Assembly: GCF_003351765.1 (NCBI RefSeq) | Contig: NZ_CP031229.1 | Coordinates: 930,001-994,000 of the forward strand | Direction: 5' to 3' | Source of the DNA: Ornithinimicrobium avium | Lineage (GTDB): Bacteria; Actinomycetota; Actinomycetes; Actinomycetales; Dermatophilaceae | DNA length: 64,000 nucleotides | Part shown: in pieces, positions 26,007-34,254 of the stretch | How positions within the stretch are numbered: the first letter of the stretch is position 1 | Layout of the letters: the number at the start of each line of letters is the position of its first letter | The notes under the pieces: model-generated | The model's database searches: none | Seen by the model: the letters and a program-made list of their open reading frames with translations, nothing else | Told to the model about the DNA's origin: nothing | Program-made: the position numbers and the translations under genes

Positions 26007-27164
26007 TTAGCCGACGTTGACGCCGGACAGCACCCGGTGTGGGTAGGACGCCTCCCGGTCCTGGAACGCCAGGATGTCCGGGTTGCGGATCTGGCCGTCC
26101 TGGATCTCGACGGCCCGACCGACCGTCGGCTCGGCCGCCCACGCCTCCGGCCCTGTCAGGACGGTCCGCAGGTGCGGCAGCAGAGCCAGGCTGATCTCCC
26201 AGCTCGCGGAGTTCCACAGGTAGGACGGGGTGTGGTCGACGGCGTAGTAGGTGATGTTGTCGCCCACCACGAAGGTGGGGTCCTCGAACGTGGTCGGTCG
26301 GGCCCAGCTGAAGCCCATCCCCTCGTCGCACGACACGTCGACGACCAGGCTCCCGGGCCGGAACAGCGCCAGGTCCTCCTCGCTCAGGAAGGTCCACGGC
26401 GCCGCCGGGTCCTGCAGCACGCAGTTGACGACGATGTCGTTCTGCGCGAGGTAGGGAGCCAGCGGGACCGGGCCGTCGGTGGTCACGACCGTCGTGCGGG
26501 CCGGGTCCTCGTCGTGGTCCAGCTGGACGATCTCCACGGAGTGGATCGGCGAGGCGACCGCGGCCACCATGCGTTGGGTGAGCACCCGCACGTCGACGAT
26601 GCCCAGGGCGCTGAGCGCAGTCACCGCGCCACGCGCCGTGGCACCGAAGCCGATGACGACGGCCCGCTGCTTCGGTCCGTAGCTGCCGGTCGAGCCGAGC
26701 AGCTGCAGCGCGTGCAGGACCGAGCAGTAGCCGGCCAGCTCGTTGTTCTTGTGGAAGACGTGCAGCAGGAAGGCACCGCTGCGCGACCAGTGATTCATGG
26801 CCTCGAACGCGATGAGCGTCTGGCGCCGGTCGACGGCCCGCTGGGTGAGCTCTGCGTCCTGGACGCAGTGCGGCCAGCCCCAGACCACCTGCCCTTCCCG
26901 CAGCTCGGCGAGGTCCTCGGCCTGCACCTTGGGCAGCAGGATGACGTCGCACTGCGCGATCAGCTCGGCGCGGGTCCGGACGCCGCCGACGAGACCGGCG
27001 AGCGTCTCGTCGGACATCCCGAACGGCAGTCCGTAGCCCTCCTCGATGAAGATCTGCGAGCGCAGGTCGTCGTCGATGCCGTGCAGGTGCTCGGGGTGGA
27101 TCGCGACCCGGCGCTCGTTCTCCTTGCGGGAGCGGGCGATCACGCCGACGGTGAGCAGCGCCAC
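26007..27164 (-). CDS. Alanine dehydrogenase/transhydrogenase family protein, N5-(carboxyethyl)ornithine synthase-like
   Basis: A 385-residue member of the AlaDH/PNT superfamily. The N-terminal domain begins VGVIARSRKENERRVAIHPEH, the usual place of the substrate-binding Arg and Lys. A Rossmann NAD(P) site VVIGFGATARGAVTAL follows around residue 170. Similarity in layout suggests the opine-type N5-(carboxyethyl)ornithine synthase branch, which condenses pyruvate with ornithine or lysine reductively; saccharopine-type chemistry is an alternative. The start is GTG 27164, one base after the stop of a 44-residue basic protein, so they are co-translated. Confidence 0.7.
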   Translation of the reverse strand: MALLTVGVIARSRKENERRVAIHPEHLHGIDDDLRSQIFIEEGYGLPFGMSDETLAGLVGGVRTRAELIAQCDVILLPKVQAEDLAELREGQVVWGWPHCVQDAELTQRAVDRRQTLIAFEAMNHWSRSGAFLLHVFHKNNELAGYCSVLHALQLLGSTGSYGPKQRAVVIGFGATARGAVTALSALGIVDVRVLTQRMVAAVASPIHSVEIVQLDHDEDPARTTVVTTDGPVPLAPYLAQNDIVVNCVLQDPAAPWTFLSEEDLALFRPGSLVVDVSCDEGMGFSWARPTTFEDPTFVVGDNITYYAVDHTPSYLWNSASWEISLALLPHLRTVLTGPEAWAAEPTVGRAVEIQDGQIRNPDILAFQDREASYPHRVLSGVNVG

Positions 27165-27165
27165 G

Positions 27166-27300
27166 TCAGCTCTTCTTCGGGTGGACAGCCTTCTCGATGC
27201 CGGACTGCTCGTCTTCCTTGGACCGCTTCTCGGCCCGCTTCTCCTTGATGGTCTTGCCGGACTTTTTGGAGAGCGACTTGCGCGGCGACTTGTCTGTCAT
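27166..27300 (-). CDS. Small basic protein of 44 residues
   Basis: ATG 27300 opens a 44-codon frame on the minus strand: MTDKSPRKSLSKKSGKTIKE, followed by KRAEKRSKEDEQ and a VHPKKS tail. About a third of the residues are Lys or Arg and there are no hydrophobic segments, so it is probably disordered and may bind nucleic acid. AAAGG lies seven bases upstream, and a -10-like TATAGA sits at 27339-27334. Codon use is the genome's own style. Its stop is immediately followed by the GTG start of the AlaDH-family gene, which supports it being translated. Function unknown. Confidence 0.65.
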   Translation of the reverse strand: MTDKSPRKSLSKKSGKTIKEKRAEKRSKEDEQSGIEKAVHPKKS

Positions 27301-27371
27301 GGCGTGGCCTTTGATGGAGAGACCCGGACGGCCTCTATACCCATGCAGCCTACGCCCTCGCGCTGGCCCAC

Positions 27372-27407
27372 GGGCCGCGCGCTGCCCCCCGGGCCGCGCG
27401 CTGCCCC
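27372..27407. repeat. Tandem direct repeat of 17 bases
   Basis: GGGCCGCGCGCTGCCCC occurs at 27372-27388 and again at 27391-27407, separated by two bases. The second copy is the left arm of the adjacent hairpin, so the first copy could compete for the same partner strand. Confidence 0.75.
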
Positions 27408-27424
27408 GCGGGCAGTGCGCGGCC
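27392..27424 (-). terminator. Strong hairpin downstream of RNase J
   Basis: GGCCGCGCGCTGCCC (27392-27406) pairs with GGGCAGTGCGCGGCC (27410-27424) in 14 of 15 positions around a three-base loop. It lies 25 bases past the RNase J stop. There is no T-run, so it is either an actinobacterial-style terminator or a 3'-end stabilising structure. Confidence 0.5.
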
Positions 27425-27448
27425 GCCCCGGCACGCGCTCCAGGGAGA

Positions 27449-29134
27449 TCAGGCGTCGATGACGACCGGGATCACGAGCGGGTTGCGCCGGTGCTTGCGG
27501 TTTGCCCACTGCGAGACGGCCCGGGCGATGCGCTTCTCCAGCTCCTGGTGGTCACCGATCCCCTGCGACGCCGCGTCGGCGAGGGCCTTCTCGATGGCCG
27601 GCACCGCCGCGTCGAACATCTTCTCGTCGGTGCCCAGGCCGCGGGCCAGGAAGTCCGGCGGCTCGGTCAGCCGTCCGGTGTCCGAGTCGACGAGGGCGAC
27701 GACGGTGACCGTGCCCTGCTGGCTCAGGGTCATCCGGTCGCGCAGCTCCTCCTCGGTCACGTCGCCGACGCTGCCGGCCGAGACGTAGACGTAGCCGGCC
27801 CGGACCTTGCCGGTGACCTTGACCCGGCCGTCGACCAGGTCGACGACCATGCCGTCGTCGACGACCACGACCCGCTCGGGGTCCATCCCGGTGGCGATCG
27901 CCAGGTCCCCGTTGGCACGAAGGTGGCGCCACTCGCCGTGGATGGGCATGACGTTGCGCGGCTGGACGATGTTGTAGCAGTAGACGAGCTCGCCGGCGCT
28001 GGCGTGCCCGGAGACGTGCACCTTGGCGTTGCCCTGGTGCACGACCTTGGCGCCGAAGCGGGTCAGGCCGTTGATGATGCGGGAGACCGCGTTCTCGTTG
28101 CCGGGGATCAGCGAGCTGGCCAGCAGCACCGTGTCGCCCTCGCCGATGCGGATCTGGTGGTCCCGGTTGGCCATCCGCGACAGCGCGGCCATCGGCTCGC
28201 CCTGGGAGCCGGTCGACACCAGCGTCACCTTGGTGGGCGGCAGGTTGTCCAGCGCCTTGACGTCGACGACCAGGCCGCGCGGCACGTTGAGATAGCCCAG
28301 GTCCTGGGCGATCTTCATGTTGCGCACCATGGAGCGGCCGACGAAGGCGACCTTGCGCTGGTGCGCCGCGGCGGCGTCCATGACCTGCTGGATGCGGTGG
28401 ACGTGGCTGGCGAAGCTGGACACCACGATGCGCCCCGGCGCGGTGCGGAAGACGGTGTCGATCGCCGTGGACAGCTCCTTCTCCGCGGTGGTGAAGCCGG
28501 GCACCTCGGCGTTGGTCGAGTCGGTCATGAACAGGTCCACGCCCTCCTCGCCCAGCCGGGCGAAGGCGCGCAGGTCGGTGATCCGGTCGTCCAGCGGGAA
28601 CTGGTCCATCTTGAAGTCACCGGTGTGCAGCACCGACCCGGCCGGCGTGCGCACCATCACCGCGAGGCCGTCGGGGATGGAGTGGTTGACCGCGACGAAC
28701 TCGCAGTCGAAGGGGCCCTGGTTGATGCGGTCCCCCTCGGCGACCTGCGTGGTCTTGGGCTTGATCCGGTGCTCCTTGAGCTTGGCGCTCACGAAGGCCA
28801 GGGTCAGGCGCGAGCCCACCACCGGGATGTCGCCACGCTCCCTGAGCAGGTAGGGCACCCCGCCGATGTGGTCCTCGTGCCCGTGGGTCAGCACCACGCC
28901 CACGACGTCCTGCCACCGTCCCTGCAGGTAGGAGAAGTCGGGCAGGATCACGTCCACGCCGGGCTGGTGCTCCTCGGGGAAGAGCACGCCGCAGTCGATG
29001 ATGAGCAGCTTGCCGCGGTGCTCGAGCACGGCCATGTTGCGCCCGACCTCCCCCAGGCCGCCCAGCGCCACCACTCTCAGTCCGTTGCGGGGCAGTGCGG
29101 GCGGTGCGCCCAGCTCGGGGTGCGGGTGGCTCAT
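27449..29134 (-). CDS. rnj: Ribonuclease J
   Basis: RNase J matures and degrades RNA, acting as endonuclease and 5'-3' exonuclease. This 561-residue protein has the metallo-beta-lactamase signature LTHGHEDHIGG (HxHxDH), the beta-CASP region with SSFASHVHRIQQVMD, and the C-terminal motif PVHGEW-like MPIHGEWRHLRANG, then a C-terminal domain ending in RKHRRNPLVIPVVI. The start ATG 29134 has AGGAG upstream. A strong hairpin follows the stop. All catalytic residues appear intact. Confidence 0.95.
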   Translation of the reverse strand: MSHPHPELGAPPALPRNGLRVVALGGLGEVGRNMAVLEHRGKLLIIDCGVLFPEEHQPGVDVILPDFSYLQGRWQDVVGVVLTHGHEDHIGGVPYLLRERGDIPVVGSRLTLAFVSAKLKEHRIKPKTTQVAEGDRINQGPFDCEFVAVNHSIPDGLAVMVRTPAGSVLHTGDFKMDQFPLDDRITDLRAFARLGEEGVDLFMTDSTNAEVPGFTTAEKELSTAIDTVFRTAPGRIVVSSFASHVHRIQQVMDAAAAHQRKVAFVGRSMVRNMKIAQDLGYLNVPRGLVVDVKALDNLPPTKVTLVSTGSQGEPMAALSRMANRDHQIRIGEGDTVLLASSLIPGNENAVSRIINGLTRFGAKVVHQGNAKVHVSGHASAGELVYCYNIVQPRNVMPIHGEWRHLRANGDLAIATGMDPERVVVVDDGMVVDLVDGRVKVTGKVRAGYVYVSAGSVGDVTEEELRDRMTLSQQGTVTVVALVDSDTGRLTEPPDFLARGLGTDEKMFDAAVPAIEKALADAASQGIGDHQELEKRIARAVSQWANRKHRRNPLVIPVVIDA

Positions 29135-29326
29135 GGGTCTCCTCGTCGACGTCGGGTATGGGGTGTGGCGGCACGAGCTGTCCTCGCGCCTTCTCGGGGA
29201 CGACCCTACGCCCTCGACCGCCCCGGTCCTCCACCGCGCGGGCGGGTGCGGCGTCGTGCTGACGCGCGGCGGGCCCATCGGCACATGGCTGCGCCCCGGC
29301 CCGTGCGGGGCCGGGACGGAGCAGGG

Positions 29327-30676
29327 TCATCTCAGGTGCCAGGTCACGCCGGTGGCGGTGACGGTCGCGGTGAGGTCGTTGTCGTGGACCCAGGCGTGGT
29401 GCCGCGGGCACAGCAGGGCGTAGTTGAGGACGTGGGAGTCCCCGTCGCGCGACCACCAGATCACGTGGTGGCTGTCGCACCACGTCGCGGGCACGGTGCA
29501 GCCGGGGATGGAGCATCCGCCGTCGCGGCGGGCCAGGTAGGCCCGCTGACCAGGGGTGACGAGGCGCCGCCTGCGGCCCTGGTCGAGGACCTCGCCCCTG
29601 GTCCCCAGGACCATGGGGATGATGTCCGCGTCGCACGCCAGCCGGCGGATGGACTCCGCCGACACCAGCCGCCTCCCGTCCAGGGTGGAACCGCACCCCG
29701 GCTGGCCGGCCTTCTCGGCGAGCCGCTGCTGGAGGGTCTCGAAGTCGATCGTGACCGCGACCACCGCCTTGGCGGTCGTCGGCTGACCCCGCGATCCTGC
29801 GACGCCGCGCCTCAGCACGGTCATCAGCGCGTGGTAGCGGCGCTGCCCCGCGGTCCGGGTGTCCTTCTCCCCCGTCGCGTCCTGCTCCTCCTGCGTGGCC
29901 GGGGCGGCCAGCGGCGAGTCGAGGACGGCCTTGACGGCCTCGTAGTCGGCGTCGTCGCCGATCGTCCAGATGATGCGCCGCACGCTCCCGTCGGCCAGCG
30001 AGGACTCGTGCACGTCGCCCAGGGCCCGCCGTGCCTTGTTGTCCTTGTCGTGCGACTTCTCCGGCAGGCACCGGCGCAGCAGCTCGTTGACCGCCCGCGC
30101 CAGGTCGCCGTCGTCGACGCCGGGCTGGCCGGCCAGGCCGACGAGGGCGTGGACGGCCTGGGCGAAGAGCGCGTCGTCGTCGATGCCGGGCCGCAGCCGC
30201 TGGAGGGTGCGCAGGACCCGGGCGGCGCGCTCGATGCTCATCCCGCCGGACAGCACGCCGTCGACGACGGGGGCCAGCGTCTGCTCCGTGGACGCGCCGG
30301 CAAGCTTGGCGAGGTCGATCCGGTCGCGCGAGCTCAGGTCCGGGCACCGTGCGCCCAACCAGTCCGCCAGGGTGGACCCGCACCCCAGGTGCAGGCCGCG
30401 CTGGGCGGCCTCGCACGCCAGGATCAGGCGGGAGCGGTCCAGGCGCGCCGCGGCTCGTGCGACGTGGTCGAGCAGCTCGTCCACCTCGAGGTCCTGGACG
30501 GTCACCGCGCCCTCGTCACCGAGCACAGCCTCAGCACGGACCGCCAGACGGCCGAGGTCGCCGAGCAGCCTGCGCGCAGCCTCCCCCCTCGTGGCCCCCG
30601 TGGGCCCGGGCAGCGGCTCCCCCGCGGCCAGCGCCCCCGCGCCGACCCGAAGAACCTCACCGCTCCATCCCTTCAT
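29327..30676 (-). CDS. DUF222 / HNH endonuclease domain protein
   Basis: A 449-residue member of the DUF222-HNH (13E12-like) family, common in multiple copies in actinobacteria. The N-terminal alpha-helical DUF222 region is followed by the HNH fold with CSIPGC, CDSHHVIWW and LLCPRHHAWVH at the C-terminus; metal-binding Cys and His are in place. Its cellular role is unsettled. I placed the start at ATG 30676 because a DNA-damage-type promoter ends seven bases upstream, which would make the message leaderless. The family has been linked to the mycobacterial DNA-damage response. Confidence 0.85.
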   Translation of the reverse strand: MKGWSGEVLRVGAGALAAGEPLPGPTGATRGEAARRLLGDLGRLAVRAEAVLGDEGAVTVQDLEVDELLDHVARAAARLDRSRLILACEAAQRGLHLGCGSTLADWLGARCPDLSSRDRIDLAKLAGASTEQTLAPVVDGVLSGGMSIERAARVLRTLQRLRPGIDDDALFAQAVHALVGLAGQPGVDDGDLARAVNELLRRCLPEKSHDKDNKARRALGDVHESSLADGSVRRIIWTIGDDADYEAVKAVLDSPLAAPATQEEQDATGEKDTRTAGQRRYHALMTVLRRGVAGSRGQPTTAKAVVAVTIDFETLQQRLAEKAGQPGCGSTLDGRRLVSAESIRRLACDADIIPMVLGTRGEVLDQGRRRRLVTPGQRAYLARRDGGCSIPGCTVPATWCDSHHVIWWSRDGDSHVLNYALLCPRHHAWVHDNDLTATVTATGVTWHLR

Positions 30677-30683
30677 GCGAACA

Positions 30684-30706
30684 ACTGTACGACGAGGCAC
30701 CGACAG
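30684..30706 (-). promoter_or_regulatory. PafBC-type (LexA-independent) DNA-damage promoter
   Basis: On the minus strand CTGTCGGTG (30706-30698), eight bases, then TACAGT (30689-30684) matches the actinobacterial consensus TTGTCRGTG-N8-TAnnnT in all but one position. The -10 ends seven bases before ATG 30676, so transcription should start at the initiation codon itself. Confidence 0.75.
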
Positions 30707-30839
30707 ACCCTCACGGAGCGGCTAGCCGGGGCGGGCCCCCTCTCGGCCCGCAACCCCCTCACACCCGACGCGCAGACACCGGGAGGGTCCCGCCATGGAG
30801 GGGCACGTCCAGGTCATACGAGCCAGTCCGGGCCGTGGG

Positions 30840-31796
30840 TCACCCTCGCTCATCGCTGCGCGGCGGCGTGGCCGCCCGGTCCGGCACCCGCAGCCGCCAC
30901 GCCCCCGGCTCCACCCGCCAGCTGCGACGACTGATCCGCGCCGGGGAGACCTCACCGTCGGCGCTGAGGTGGAAGGCGTCCTTGGGCCCGACCGCCTCGA
31001 CGAGCACCTCCCTGCCCCGGGTCACGGTGACGTCGGAGCGGGCGGTGTGCCGCCCCCTGCGCAGGTCCCGGGCAAACCCGAGACGGGCCACCGGGGAGGT
31101 CCCTCGGGCGACGACGACGTCGACGAGGCCGTCGTCGGGACGGGCGTCCGGCGCGACGCGGGCCCCGCCCCCGACAGAGGAGCCAAGGGCGAGGGTCACC
31201 ATCAGCACCGGCCGGGAGCCGTCGACCACGGTCCGTCCGTCGACGACGAGCCGCAGGTGCCAGCCGCGGGAGGTGAGACCGGCGCGCAGCGCGCCGACCG
31301 CATACGCGGCCTTGCCGAAGATCCCCTTGACCTCGCCGGCGTGGACCGTGGCCTCCGCCGCGACGCCGGCATGGACGGCGTTGACCACGACCCCGCCGGT
31401 GTCGTCCACCAGCAGGCCCCGTGGTGCGGGACGTCCGTGCACCGCGACCGGCGCGGAGTCCTGCGCCTCCAGCGGGAGGTGGACGGAGCGGGCCAGGTCG
31501 TTGCCGGTGCCGGCGGGGACCAGGCCCACGGTGCTGCCGGTCACCTGCTGGTCGTGCAGCTCCTGCAGCAGCCGGTGGACCGACCCGTCGCCGCCGAGGA
31601 CGACGACGTCACGCGGGCTCGGCTCGGCGACGGAGGCGACCGCGTCGGCATACGCCTGGTCCGACCCCGGGGTGCGCACCTCCACCCCGTGGGGTGCAAC
31701 CCCTTCCAGCAGCTGGCGCACCCGCTCCAGCGCGGCCCGCCCGTCGTCGTCCGTGGCGGGTCTGGCCAGGACGAGGAGGGGACGGGGCTCGCTCAC
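30840..31796 (-). CDS. Diacylglycerol kinase family lipid kinase
   Basis: A DagK/YegS-type kinase that would phosphorylate diacylglycerol or a related lipid or sphingoid at the membrane face. The nucleotide motif VVLGGDGSVHRLLQEL and the downstream block GLVPAGTGNDLARSVHLP are canonical, and the C-terminal domain contains GEVSPARIS. I start it at GTG 31796 (SEPRPLLVLARPA), about 318 residues; the frame stays open to 31925 but that stretch is arginine-rich and not protein-like. It diverges from the TetR-ABC cassette. Confidence 0.85.
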   Translation of the reverse strand: MSEPRPLLVLARPATDDDGRAALERVRQLLEGVAPHGVEVRTPGSDQAYADAVASVAEPSPRDVVVLGGDGSVHRLLQELHDQQVTGSTVGLVPAGTGNDLARSVHLPLEAQDSAPVAVHGRPAPRGLLVDDTGGVVVNAVHAGVAAEATVHAGEVKGIFGKAAYAVGALRAGLTSRGWHLRLVVDGRTVVDGSRPVLMVTLALGSSVGGGARVAPDARPDDGLVDVVVARGTSPVARLGFARDLRRGRHTARSDVTVTRGREVLVEAVGPKDAFHLSADGEVSPARISRRSWRVEPGAWRLRVPDRAATPPRSDERG

Positions 31797-31963
31797 GGCG
31801 CCGGCCTCGTGGCCGGGGTCCTGGTCGGCGCTCAGCTCTCCCCCTCGGGTTCGTCGTCGGGCGTACGGTGCGGACCCCCAGCGTAGGCGGCGTGGCGAGA
31901 CGCCGCCCGGGTCAGCACGTCGCACGCGGATGTCGCACCTCCAACAGGGTTCCTCTCTTGAGC

Positions 31964-31976
31964 GTTAGTCACTAAC
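31964..31976. promoter_or_regulatory. TetR-type operator palindrome
   Basis: GTTAGT-C-ACTAAC is a perfect inverted repeat ten bases before the TetR start. It overlaps a -10-like TAACAT (31973-31978) whose spacing to ATG 31986 (seven bases) would produce a leaderless transcript. It is the expected autoregulatory site. Confidence 0.65.
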
Positions 31977-31985
31977 ATCGTGAGC

Positions 31986-32558
31986 ATGTCTGGCACGACG
32001 ACCACGAGGACGGCACGCACCCGGTCGCGCCTGCAGGCGGCAGCGCTCAGGCTGTTCTCCGAGCAGGGGTATGACGCGACGACCGTCGAGCAGATCGCGC
32101 GGGAGGCCGGCGTCAGCCACATGACGTTCTTCCGGCACTTCCCGACGAAGGACGCGGTCGTGCTCGAGGACGGCTTCGACCCGGCCATCGCCGCCGCCGT
32201 CGCCGCGGCCCCGAGCCGGCTCCCGCCCCTGGCGCGCGTCTGCGCAGGACTCCGCGCCGCGCTCACGCACGTGGACCTGCCGGCCCAGGAGGAGGTGCGG
32301 CTGCGGGTCCGGATCGCGGCGGAGCACCCGGTGCTGCGCGCCGGGACGTACGCAGCCACGGAGACCACCCAGGAGGCGATCGTGGAGGTCCTCGTCGCCG
32401 GCGGTGCCAGCCCGTTCGAGGCCCGCGTCGCCTCGGCCGCTGCGCTGGCCGCACTCACCGCGGCCCTGCTCGAATGGTGCCTCGGCGACACCGTCGAGCC
32501 GATGTCGAGCCGGCTCGGCGCGGCGCTCGGCGTGCTCGACGGGACGGCGGGGCGATGA
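31986..32558 (+). CDS. TetR-family regulator of an ABC exporter
   Basis: A 190-residue TetR regulator with an N-terminal helix-turn-helix (EQGYDATTVEQIAREAGVSH, then MTFFRHFPTKDAV) and an all-helical ligand domain. GTG 31980 is an alternative start six bases upstream. No ribosome site is visible, consistent with a leaderless message. Its stop overlaps the ATG of the ABC ATPase gene (ATGA), so regulator and exporter form one operon and the palindrome in front of it should control all three genes. The ligand is unknown; drug or lipid export is typical. Confidence 0.9.
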   Translation: MSGTTTTRTARTRSRLQAAALRLFSEQGYDATTVEQIAREAGVSHMTFFRHFPTKDAVVLEDGFDPAIAAAVAAAPSRLPPLARVCAGLRAALTHVDLPAQEEVRLRVRIAAEHPVLRAGTYAATETTQEAIVEVLVAGGASPFEARVASAAALAALTAALLEWCLGDTVEPMSSRLGAALGVLDGTAGR

Positions 32559-33289
32559 GCGCGCTGCAGGTCAGCGGCCTGGCCCACCGCTACGACGACA
32601 CCGTCGTGCTGCACGACGTGGACCTGAGCCTCGCTCCGGGCGAGGTGCACGCGCTGGTCGGCTTCAACGGAGCTGGCAAGTCGACCCTCATGCGCGCCGT
32701 CCTGGGAATGATCCGTCCCCAGGGTGGTGCCGTCCGCATCGACGGTGTCGAGGTCGCCCACCTCGACAGCGCGGGGTGGAGCCGGGTGGGACACCTGGTG
32801 GACAGCCCGTTCGTCTACCCCGAGCTGACCGTCAGGGAGAACCTCTGGGCGGCGTCGCGGCTGCACGGGGTGGCCGCCTCCCTCGCCCGGGCGCGCGCCG
32901 ACCGCATACTGACCGACCTCGAGCTCGGTCCGTGGGCGGAGCACCGTGGATCGACGCTCTCGCAGGGCAACCGGCAGCGTGTCGGGCTGGGCAGCGCGCT
33001 CGTGCACGAGCCGCGGCTGCTCGTCCTGGACGAACCCACCAGCGCCCTCGACCCGGCCGGGGTCCTGCTGCTGCGCGAGCTGCTGCAGGCGCGCGCCGCC
33101 TCCGGGGTGGCCGTGCTGGTCTCCAGCCACCACCTGGACGAGGTGGCACGGGTCGCGGGTCGCGTGAGCGTCATCCGTGCCGGCACCATCGTGGGCGAGC
33201 TGGACCCGCACGGCGTCGACCTGGAGCGAGCGTTCTTCGCGATGGTGCACGCCGCCGATGCGTCCCGCCGCCGGGACACGTCGCGATGA
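32555..33289 (+). CDS. ABC-type exporter ATP-binding protein
   Basis: A 244-residue DrrA/CcmA-like ATPase: Walker A GFNGAGKST, an altered signature LSQGNRQRV in place of LSGGQ, Walker B LLVLDEPTSALDP, and the switch histidine in VSSHHLDEVA. It energises the membrane protein encoded next (ATGA overlap). As part of a TetR-controlled cassette it likely exports a toxic or hydrophobic compound, possibly one that binds the TetR protein. Substrate unknown. Confidence 0.92.
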   Translation: MSALQVSGLAHRYDDTVVLHDVDLSLAPGEVHALVGFNGAGKSTLMRAVLGMIRPQGGAVRIDGVEVAHLDSAGWSRVGHLVDSPFVYPELTVRENLWAASRLHGVAASLARARADRILTDLELGPWAEHRGSTLSQGNRQRVGLGSALVHEPRLLVLDEPTSALDPAGVLLLRELLQARAASGVAVLVSSHHLDEVARVAGRVSVIRAGTIVGELDPHGVDLERAFFAMVHAADASRRRDTSR

Positions 33290-34050
33290 GCGCGGCATAC
33301 GCCGTCGAGGTGCTCAAGTTCCGCCGCTCGCGGGTGGTCGCCGTCGCGACCGTGGGCCTGCTCCTGGCCCCGGCCCTGATGGCGCGCGCCTTCCTGATCG
33401 CCGCCGAGGGCGGGGGCGCCGACCCGATGAGCGCCAAGGCCGTCCTGCTGCTGCCGGGCATCGGCTGGACCGGTTATCTCGGCGGCCTGATCCAGATCTA
33501 TGCCACCGCCGGGGTGATCGGCTCCGGCATCGTGGTCGGTTGGTGCTTCGGACGGGAGTATGCCGACCGCACCGTCGTCTCCCTGTACGCCTCGGCGACG
33601 CCGCGCACCTCGGTCGCACGGGCCAAGCTGGTGCTCCTCGCGGTGTGGGCCGTGGTCGTGGGCCTCGGCGTGGCCGCAGCGGCCTGGATGATCGGGACCG
33701 CCACCGGCCTCGGGCTCCCCGACGCGGCCGACGGGCGCGTCCTCGTGCGGCTCACGACGTTGGCCGTCCTGTCCGGGCTCCTCGCCCTGCCCGTCGCGCT
33801 GCCCGCGAGCATCGGGCGCGGCTACCTGCCCGCCGTGGGCGGCCTGCTGGTGCTCGTCGTCGCGGCCCAGGTCGCGACGGTGGCCGGCGCAGGCACCTGG
33901 TGGCCCTGGTCGGTCGCCGCGGTGTGGGCCATGGGTGCCGGCTCGGGGACGGAGCACGTCGCTCCCGGCTGGCTGGCGGTGGTGCCGCTGGTCGTCGCGC
34001 TGAGCGGGTGGGCCACGGTGGGGTGGTGGCGCCGGGCCGAGGTGGTCTGA
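33286..34050 (+). CDS. ABC-2 type exporter permease
   Basis: A 254-residue integral membrane protein with about six hydrophobic segments and the family-typical stretch SGIVVGWCFGREYADRTVVS, followed by ASATPRTSVARAKL, where many ABC-2 permeases of the ABC-transporter type carry the coupling helix. It overlaps the ATPase gene by four bases. The two together form a two-subunit exporter, presumably a dimer of each. No sequence clue identifies the cargo. Confidence 0.85.
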   Translation: MSAAYAVEVLKFRRSRVVAVATVGLLLAPALMARAFLIAAEGGGADPMSAKAVLLLPGIGWTGYLGGLIQIYATAGVIGSGIVVGWCFGREYADRTVVSLYASATPRTSVARAKLVLLAVWAVVVGLGVAAAAWMIGTATGLGLPDAADGRVLVRLTTLAVLSGLLALPVALPASIGRGYLPAVGGLLVLVVAAQVATVAGAGTWWPWSVAAVWAMGAGSGTEHVAPGWLAVVPLVVALSGWATVGWWRRAEVV

Positions 34051-34185
34051 CCCGCCTGGCGGTCCGGTCCCGGGGTCGTCGCCCGCGCCGGACGGCAACC
34101 TGCTGGATAGTCTGTGGACAGGACGCCGTCGCGCAGCGGGCCCCGCCTGCGACGCGGCGTCGGTCGAGGAGATCAAGGGGACGGT

Positions 34186-34254
34186 ATGCCGGGCTGCTGG
34201 CCACCCTGCACGGCGTGCGAGCCGCGCACGCGAGGCGCCGAGGGCCAGCGGTGA
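34186..34254 (+). CDS. Possible 22-residue upstream peptide coupled to the kinase gene
   Basis: ATG 34186 is preceded by AAGGGG at six bases and opens a 22-codon frame (MPGCWPPCTACEPRTRGAEG, then QR) with three cysteines. Its stop overlaps the kinase GTG (GTGA). It may be a true leader peptide that drives reinitiation, or a chance frame; there is no independent support. Confidence 0.3.
   Translation: MPGCWPPCTACEPRTRGAEGQR

Noticed and set aside
27197..30934. A plus-strand open frame of over 1200 codons opposite RNase J and the HNH gene
   Set aside because: It is antisense shadow of two well-supported minus-strand genes and reads as Arg/His/Val-rich nonsense.
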